Source: Nansenia antarctica
Lineage: Eukaryota > Chordata > Actinopteri > Argentiniformes > Microstomatidae
Assembly: GCA_963989245.1 (NCBI GenBank)
Contig: OZ022342.1
Span: 45,826,802-45,890,801 of the forward strand
Length of the DNA: 64,000 nucleotides
Reading direction: 5' to 3'
Part shown: positions 57,467-64,000 of the stretch, in pieces
Layout: each line of letters starts with the position of its first letter
How positions within the stretch are numbered: position 1 is the stretch's first letter
The notes under the pieces: model-generated
Told to the model about the DNA's origin: nothing
The model's database searches: none
The model's input: only the letters and a program-made list of their open reading frames with translations
Program-made: the position numbers and the translations under genes

Positions 57467-58954
57467 ATGAACCCCGGAGCAATGCGGCGCTACAACGCCG
57501 TCAGGTTGACGCTCAACCCAACGGAGGAGGCTGCCAGGGATGGAGCCCCTCAACAGAAGACTGCCAGACCAGTAACAACAATGACCCGCCTGGAATTCAG
57601 CAGGGCGGTTCTACAGAGAGGTATGGGCTTTGTGCCGTCTGACTTAAACTGCCTGGTGAAGCCCCCTGGGCCCAATGAATGTTTTGAAGTAAGCTTTAAA
57701 ACCCCCCATCTGTTAGAAAAATTCTGGAACTTTCATAGAATAAATGAACACAACCCCCCACTTAACCGGTTTACAGCCCACCCATTAACGGATATAGAAT
57801 CAAAAGTTGTCACAATTAAATTCCACAATGAGGTGATTCAGGAATATGACATTGAGGTGTGGCTACACCGTCATGCCACCCTCAAATCGGGGGCCCGGAT
57901 GGTCCTGGATGAAGACGGAGTGTGGACGGGGCCAAGAAATGGCTGGTGCAACTCCGTCCGGACCCGGCGGGGATAGGCGGAGTCCAGCATATCCCCAGCA
58001 CCATCAACCTGGGGAACAAAAGGGGCTCTGTCTACTACTACGGTATGCCGAGGCTCTGCAGGAACTGCGGCCAACTGGGCCATCTGGCAGCGGCCTGCAG
58101 GGCCGTGGTATGTAAAATATGCCGCCAAGACCACCCGACGTCGGAGTGCACCACGACCAGACCTTGTAACCTGTGCGGGATACAGGGGCATCTCTTCCGT
58201 GACTGCCCAAGATCATATGCAGGTAGAGCCCGGGCCAATAGGGAATATAACAACACCACCCAACCACCACCCCAACCCCCACCCCCACCCCAACCCACAC
58301 CCAACATGGAGGAAGAGAAGGGAGAGACGGAGGAGGACCGGAGCTCGAGCGACGGGGGGGATGATCTGAGCTCGAGCGAAGGAGAGGAACCAACCGTCCA
58401 AGCACCCCCTTTAGACAACCTCACCACCCCCCCCTCCTAAATCCCATTACCACCTCCACCCCTCTCAAAAACACCATGAAGGGGGAGCCGGCCTCTATTG
58501 AGATAGCCACCAGCAGCACCCTGCAGATCCACCTCCCCTTCCAATCAGACAGTGAAAATGACAGGAACTTGGCTAAACCCAAACGCAAAAGACCACAGAA
58601 AAAGGCAATCCGTAAAAAAACAGACAAAAAGACTACTCCAGAACCCAAACCCCATACAGGTAAGCCGGCTCCCCCCCCCCCTCCTCTCTCCAGTCATCAC
58701 ATGCTCCTGACCCTGCACAGCCCACCAGCCACCCCCAGTCCATGCTCACCGGACCGTCCGGGCCACCGAAAATCACTTCATCAACCACACAGATGAGGGG
58801 GCCACCAGGCAGTCAGTGGGGAGACAACCCCCACACCATGAGCAGCCAAGGGGAGGTGCCACACTATCTGGCCCCCAACGACCCATTGGAGGGCCTCATC
58901 TACATCTGTAACAACCTAGCAAAAACTGTATCAAGCCAACACCAACAACCATGA
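57467..58954 (+). pseudogene. LINE ORF1, CCHC zinc-knuckle protein, frameshifted
   Basis: Begins MNPGAMRRYNAVRLTLNPTE at 57467. After residue 155 a G appears to be missing from the run at 57928-57931, and the frame moves. It continues with KKWLVQLRPDP then three CCHC knuckles at 58048-58200: CRNCGQLGHLAAAC, CKICRQDHPTSEC, CNLCGIQGHLFRDC. An acidic tail ends at a stop at 58440. Further basic sequence (58476-58796, other frame) and a C-terminal piece (58742-58954, third frame) indicate at least two more shifts. The last frame ends TGA at 58952-58954, overlapping the ORF2 ATG. Known role: RNA binding and RNP formation. Confidence 0.75.
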
Positions 58955-61167
58955 CAATAACGGTTTCAACTCTTAACACCAGAAGCCTCCGGCAACAAGA
59001 CAAACGGGAAGTCGTCTACCAGTACATCACCCAACATCTGTCAGATATATATATCCTCCAGGAGTGCGCCATCCCATTCAAGGAGATGGACGCCACCCTG
59101 GAGGAGGAATGGACACGGGGGGACTCTCTCTGGTCAGGCTCAAACATCGCAAGAGCTGATGGGGTCGGCATATTGGTGGCCAACCCCTTTCTTCAGACCA
59201 AAAAGGGGGAGGTTGTAGAGAGCGGGCGAATCCTGGTTCTGGACCTAGAGATCCAGGGTTCGTCGCTGAGGGTCATCAATGTGTACGGCCCAACCAACGT
59301 GGCCGAGAGAGTCTCCCTTTTCAAGAAACTTCGGTCTCTCCTCCTCATTCCCACACCAGTCTTAGTGGGGGGAGACTTCAACTGTGCCCTCCGGGATGAG
59401 GACCGCAGCAGGCCCAGGAGAGACCGATCCACTACAGAACTCCAATCCATCATAGACGACTTCCAACTGGTAGACGCCGGTGGCACCTCCCCGCCGACAC
59501 ACACAAGGGTGAGTTCCTCCGGGATGTCTTCCTCCAGGATAGACATGTTCTTGCTCTCGCCAGGTCTGAGGATGGGAACCCTGACCAGTCAGGCGGCCCA
59601 CTTCTCGGACCACAGGATGTTGACCGTGTCCCTGGAATGGGACGGCCAAACAAGAGCGGGTAGGGGAACCTGGAGGATGAATACATCGATCCTTCAGGAC
59701 CCAACAGTGGTGCATTCCTTCTCCAGGCGCTACCTGGAGTGGAGGACCCTAAAAGAACTGTTCGACTCCCCGATAGAGTGGTGGGAGATGGTTAAGGCCA
59801 GGACAAAGGGCTACTTCGGGTCAGTCGGAAGGAGGAAAGCGGCAGAACAGAGGGCCAGGTTTCAACATCACAACGCGGCCCTCCAACGCCTGAGTCTCCT
59901 GCAGCTGGGTGGTCTGGATGTGGCCCGAGAACTGTCCGAGACCAAACAACACCTTGCCACCCTCTACCGGGAGCAACAACAAAAGAAACAGTTCAGGGAA
60001 AAACTCCAGGGCCTGGAGGAGGAGGAGAAATGCACACGCCACTTCTTCCGGAAGGCACGGTCAAAACACAAGCCTATCCTGTCCCTATACGACACCAACG
60101 GGGACACCGTGTCAGACAGAGGCAACATCCCGGGGGTGGCAAGATAGTTTTACGAGAGTCTCTACAACATCAAGACAACCGACGAGACTCTCATGGCCAC
60201 CTTCCTGGATGGTCTGGACCGGGTCCCCGAGGGTGGTGAGAGTGAGAACCCAGAGCTGACCACGGAGGAGCTCACCCGGGCCGTGCACTCCTTGAATACA
60301 CACAAGGCTCCTGGACCGGATGGGATCCCAGCAGAGTTCTACAAGACTCTCTGGGATCTCCTGAAGGAGGACTTGGTGGAGGTCTTCAAAGCCGTCTACA
60401 GGGAAGGGAGGCTTGGAGAGTCCATGCGACAGAGTACGGTCACACTGATCCCCAAGAAAGGGGACCTCAAGGACCTCCGGAACTGGCGCCCCATCAATCT
60501 CCTCCCAGTGGACTATAAAATAATGACAAAAGCCCTCACCCAACGTTTTCAAACCCTCCTCCCTTCAGTTATAGCCCCTGACCAAACCTGTAGCGTCCCC
60601 GGTAGGTCCATCAACGACAACCTGCTCCTGGTGAGAGACCTCATTCTGCACTCCCAGGAGCAGAGGTCCCCTTTAGGCCTTCTCAGCCTGGATCAGGAGA
60701 AGGCCTTTGACAGGGTTAGCCATGATTTCCTGCAGAGGGTGCTAAGAGGCATGAACTGCCCCCAGCATCTGCTCAACTGGACCGAACTCTGCTACAATAA
60801 CATCACGAGCAGAGTTCGGATCAACAACCAGCTGACAGACCCCTTCCCCATCAAAGCTGGAGTACGACAGGGATGCCCCTTGGCCCCTCTGCTGTACGTC
60901 ATCTACCTGGAGCCGTTCCTACGGAAGATCAGGAGCTCCCCCAACATCATGGGCTACCCTCTACCAGGGGCGCGGGGGGAGAGGCTCAAGGTGGTGGCGT
61001 ACATGGACGACATCACCATCGTCGGCACAGATAGTCGCTCCATTTCCACAGCAACGAAAGTGGTAGAGGACTACTGTGCAGCCACTGGCGCCCTGATCAT
61101 TGGGGTAAGTGTGAGCTGTTTCTGTCGCAGCACTGGCAGGAGAACCTGGCTACCTCCTTCCCTGTAA
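58951..61167 (+). pseudogene. LINE ORF2, endonuclease and reverse transcriptase, interrupted
   Basis: The ATG at 58951 starts MTITVSTLNTRSLRQQDKRE. APE endonuclease motifs: LNTRSL, ILQECA, VYGPTN, VGGDFNC, SDHRMLT (about residues 6-230). A TAG at 60145-60147 interrupts the same frame between the domains. RT motifs follow: HKAPGPDGIPAEFY, LIPKKGDLKDLRNWRPINLL, LLSLDQEKAFDRV, GVRQGCPLAPLLYV and the catalytic YMDD at about 61003. Soon after, at about 61110, the frame is lost (a short GTAAGT...CAG-like insertion), and a KLLGIT piece near 61180 shows that most of the thumb/C-terminal region, several hundred residues, is deleted. Inactive for retrotransposition on its own. Confidence 0.85.
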
Positions 61168-61847
61168 AGACGGAAAACATTAAGCTGCTCGGGATCACTG
61201 CTGGGGATCACCTACCAGAAAGATGGCCAACCCCCAACCCCCAGCCCGGAACAAGCTGAGAAGAGGCAGGGAGCTTTTTCCTGGATAAGCTGTGTACAAG
61301 TTTTTCGCCCCTGCTTGCCTGCCGTGCTGCCTCTCCTTGGGGACCTCCAGCCGGCCTGCGTGCTTGATCTGCTCCGCCGCTGGGGCGCCTGGTCCGGCTA
61401 GCCTCGTGAAGGGCTACGGTAGTCTGAGCCTGGTGGGCTGGGCCGGGTGCGCCGGTGGTGGGGCGGGTCGGGTGAGTCGGGTGTTTTGGGTCCCTTGGGG
61501 GAGGGAGGTGGGGGAGGGCACTGGTGCACTGGTGGGCAAACTGGACAGTAGTCGCTCTACGACTAGAGGGCTGCAGGGGAATTTTCCTGGATGCACAGCT
61601 ACAGGTTTTTAACCCTTGCCTCCTACCGACACTGGAACCTGGACAATGAACACTGAACACTGAACACTGAACACTACACTGAACACTGAACACTACACTG
61701 AACACTGAACACTTTAGTTAGTTGAATGTAAATGTTGGTTGTTGTTGAATGTAATGTCTGATTGTCTGAAATGTCTAAAATGTCTGATTGTTTGATTGTT
61801 GATTGTTGATTGATTGTATACACGGTGTTGAGTTTTTGTAAAAAACT

Positions 61848-62112
61848 AACAACTCTAACCCATAGATAACAACCCTAACCCTAACTCATAGATAACAACT
61901 CTAACCCATAGATAACAACCCTAACCCTAACCCATAGATAACAACCCTAACCCTAACCCGTAGATAACAACCCTAACCCTAACTCATAGATAACAACCAT
62001 CCCCATAGATAACAAGAATCCCATGACAACTCCTCAGTCCCTCCATAACACATCCCCATAGATAACAAGATCCCCATAGACACCAAGATCCCCATAGACA
62101 CCAAGATCCCCA
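61848..62112 (+). repeat. Telomere-like minisatellite, right part
   Basis: The array of 56276-56743 continues (AACAACTCTAACCCATAGAT) and then decays into ATCCCCATAGATAACAAGAT and ATCCCCATAGACACCAAG units. Both flanks share a CTCCTCAGTCCCT segment, so the array is older than the LINE. Confidence 0.93.
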
Positions 62113-64000
62113 TATCATGATGCTGGAAGCTAGGGATGATGCTAACTGGGTGATGCACATTCGATTTGCCTGATTTCAAAGCTTTGCTTTTAGACAAAAA
62201 AACGTATGAAATAAAAACGTAAGCAGCAGTACGCAAATGATGTGTGGGAAGTCTTTCTTTTTCAATAATGGTTTTAGTCTGGCATGTTCATATTTGAGGT
62301 CAGTGGCTCTTTCAAAGTCACCATTGGCCTCCAGACGGCACACCTACGATGTTGTCTTCTCCTCCGGCTGTTCACTCGGGAGGAATGGCCTAATCTACTA
62401 CACGGTCTCCACTTCTTGATAATCGACATGAACCTTTCAGAGAGATTAATGTTTATGAATAACTCATGTGAACCGACTATTTCTGCCCACAGATGTAGTG
62501 CCAAAATCCCTTTTGTGAAGCTCGGTATGGTCACTTAAGTGCTTTGTTCACATTTTGGTCATTCATTTGAAATTAATTCTATACATTAAAACAAAAAAAC
62601 AAAAAATAATAATTCGCTTTGCAATGTAGTGGAGTAGACTGTGTAGACCAGTTCAAACGAATCCTAACGCTTTTCAATTTCAGGCTCGCAAGTAAGAAAA
62701 TGGGAAAACTATGTATCGGTTCACATCCGTTTTTCTCAGCACTGTATATTACATTACTTATACAGTATCCTCTATGGACTGTGTAAGAGATGGCTCCATA
62801 GCCTCTCTCTCCGTTTCTCCCAGGCTTGCATAATATTAACCCAGCAGTGTTGAGTCAGAATAGTGTACATCAGTACATTTGTGCATAGCAGAGTGGAGGG
62901 AAAACAAGCGTGACAGCTCCATTTATATCTCCACATACCAGCCTCAACAGTGTATTGTTGTAAAGTACACAAGGACTTCCAGGTTGTATTAGGACAGTGA
63001 GACGTCTTCCAAACAGTGAAAAACACAAACGCAACAACAGAAGCTCAGTAAGGTCCGTGGAACACAACACAGACCGAATCACAAAATAATGCGACAAAGA
63101 GCACAGACTAGCGAATCGTGGCTCTGCCAGAATTGAACAACACAGTCCCATAGTGGCACACATAGGCCTATGGATCAGCCACAGAGACCCCAACAGTAAT
63201 GACAGAGACCCGGGGCCTTCCAAGGACACGGCTCAGGGGCTGACTCTAAAATGAGTTTTTTCGGAGTACCGCCTCACCTGAGAGGGGAAGGGGTGGGTGG
63301 GTGAGGGCTAGGGGGGAGTCAAAGAAGGGAGAGAGCTCCGGTGAAATGGATTCGTAGCGCTCGTGCGGACGCGCCGACATACCAGGTCCGATCAATCTCA
63401 GACTCCGCTTCACAAAAAGGCGCTGTTCATTAATACCCCTGGAATTGGTATTATAATGGAAACTGTGACCTGCCCATTGTGACCCCAGACAGACAAAGGA
63501 TATATATAAAAAATAAAAATAAAACACCCTGTTTTTTTTCTTTTCTCTCCGTTCTTTATCGTCATCAGCCGCAGGGCACTTTGTCTTCACCGACCTTGCT
63601 CCCTCTGGTCTCCTGTCTGCAGCGTGGAGGGCTTGGGAGGGCCTAGAGCAGCGCTTTAAGGCTAAGGAAAGGGATTTTGGCAGGTCTGTTACTGTTGGTG
63701 GTATGAGGATACCGGAGCCGATTTTTCTTGCAGTGGCACCATTTGGGAGGTGAAAAAGCCGCAATGACCCATTCGTTTTGGATGACAGGCAGGGAGGGTG
63801 TTTGGACTTTGACCATCTGGTGGGATTCTGTGCGGGCTCACTGATATCGCACCCTGAAGGAAATTCACCTCACTTAAATTACCTCCGAAAACACCACACA
63901 CACACGCTGGCCGTAAGGGAACTTATGCCTATGATGAGTTACACTGGTTAGTGGCTTGGAACAGAATGAGCCTGCGACATAAATAGAGATGTTTTAATCT
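62113..64000. other. No recognised gene
   Basis: 62280-62540 is open on both strands without known motifs. Minus-strand ORF 63246-63764 (172 residues) starts in GC-richer sequence and ends beyond a proline-rich patch; it has no recognisable domain and may be part of a 5' UTR or nothing. CA-type short runs lie at 63893-63903. Confidence 0.4.

Larger units (their letters stand above)
56744..61847 (+). mobile_element. Tx1-clade (L1 group) non-LTR retrotransposon, nearly full-length but dead
   Basis: Starts GGGCAGCCCCCCTCC directly after a ...CCATAGAT unit end and ends GTTTTTGTAAAAAACT before AACAACTC. Layout: 5' UTR with tandem monomers (56765-57064), ORF1 (57467-58954), ORF2 (58951-61167), then a 3' UTR of about 650 bp with a GAACACT tandem at 61646-61713. 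Three CCHC knuckles in ORF1 and an APE-type endonuclease in ORF2 fit the Tx1 group, several members of which insert at specific sequences. Damage: frameshifts in ORF1, a stop in ORF2 at 60145, and loss of most of ORF2 after the RT catalytic block. Confidence 0.8.

Noticed and set aside
61110..61137. A mini-intron in LINE ORF2 (GTAAGT...CAG)
   Set aside because: Only about 28 bases, too short for a vertebrate intron; better explained as damage at the edge of a deletion.
63246..63764. 172-codon minus-strand ORF as a gene
   Set aside because: No recognisable domain, no splice partner, low-complexity patches. Left as unassigned.

Overview
This window is nuclear DNA of a vertebrate, almost certainly a teleost fish. 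The evidence is two multi-exon genes with GT-AG introns whose order and orientation match human 9q34.3 (PPP1R26 upstream of MRPS2), several tRNA-derived SINEs with fish-type tails, Tc1/mariner and hAT relics, fish-type non-LTR retrotransposon fragments, and long CA, CT and GA microsatellites. Nothing bacterial, organellar or viral was seen.

Real host genes occupy about 11.3-25.2 kb, both on the minus strand. MRPS2 (mitochondrial ribosomal protein uS2m) is complete in four exons at 14465-16637. A second, partial copy holding only exons 3 and 4 lies at 11338-12671. It arose by a tandem duplication of about 5.5 kb (7257-12719 repeated as 12720-15672, with 2.35 kb missing from the second copy). 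PPP1R26 (protein phosphatase 1 regulatory subunit 26) has one very large coding exon at 21575-25167 and two short 3' exons that I infer from splice sites and matching phases (18749-18869 and 17577-17675).

The introns of these genes are occupied by minisatellites that start at the splice sites. The array in MRPS2 intron 3 repeats the 3' splice site plus the first bases of exon 4. The array in MRPS2 intron 2 repeats the 5' splice site plus the last bases of exon 2. The second PPP1R26 intron has a 40-copy, 21-bp array starting next to its donor. A separate array at 41.9-42.4 kb also repeats a branch-point / pyrimidine-tract / CAG module.

Most of the rest is transposable-element sequence. 1-3 kb: LINE and Tc1 fragments and telomere-like palindromes. 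3.8-7.5 kb: a hAT-like element with an 8-bp target duplication, holding a coding-like 42-bp VNTR. 25.3-29.5 kb: a nest of hAT-like, MITE and Harbinger-like elements. 31-36.5 kb: a Tc1 relic, then a four-deep nest (LINE in Tc1/mariner in SINE in an older element). 39-40.8 kb: a hAT MITE with a perfect 8-bp duplication. 45.7-48 kb: an element with 150-bp inverted repeats around a decayed gene for an XPG/FEN-like, cysteine-rich protein. 56.3-62.1 kb: a Tx1-clade LINE (CCHC ORF1, endonuclease plus reverse transcriptase ORF2) sitting exactly inside one unit of a telomere-like 20-bp minisatellite. The end of the window (62.1-64 kb) holds no recognised gene.

The strongest leads are the splice-site-derived minisatellites of MRPS2, the Tx1-type LINE inside the telomere-like array, and the XPG-like inverted-repeat element. 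All function calls come from reading motifs by eye; no database search was possible.
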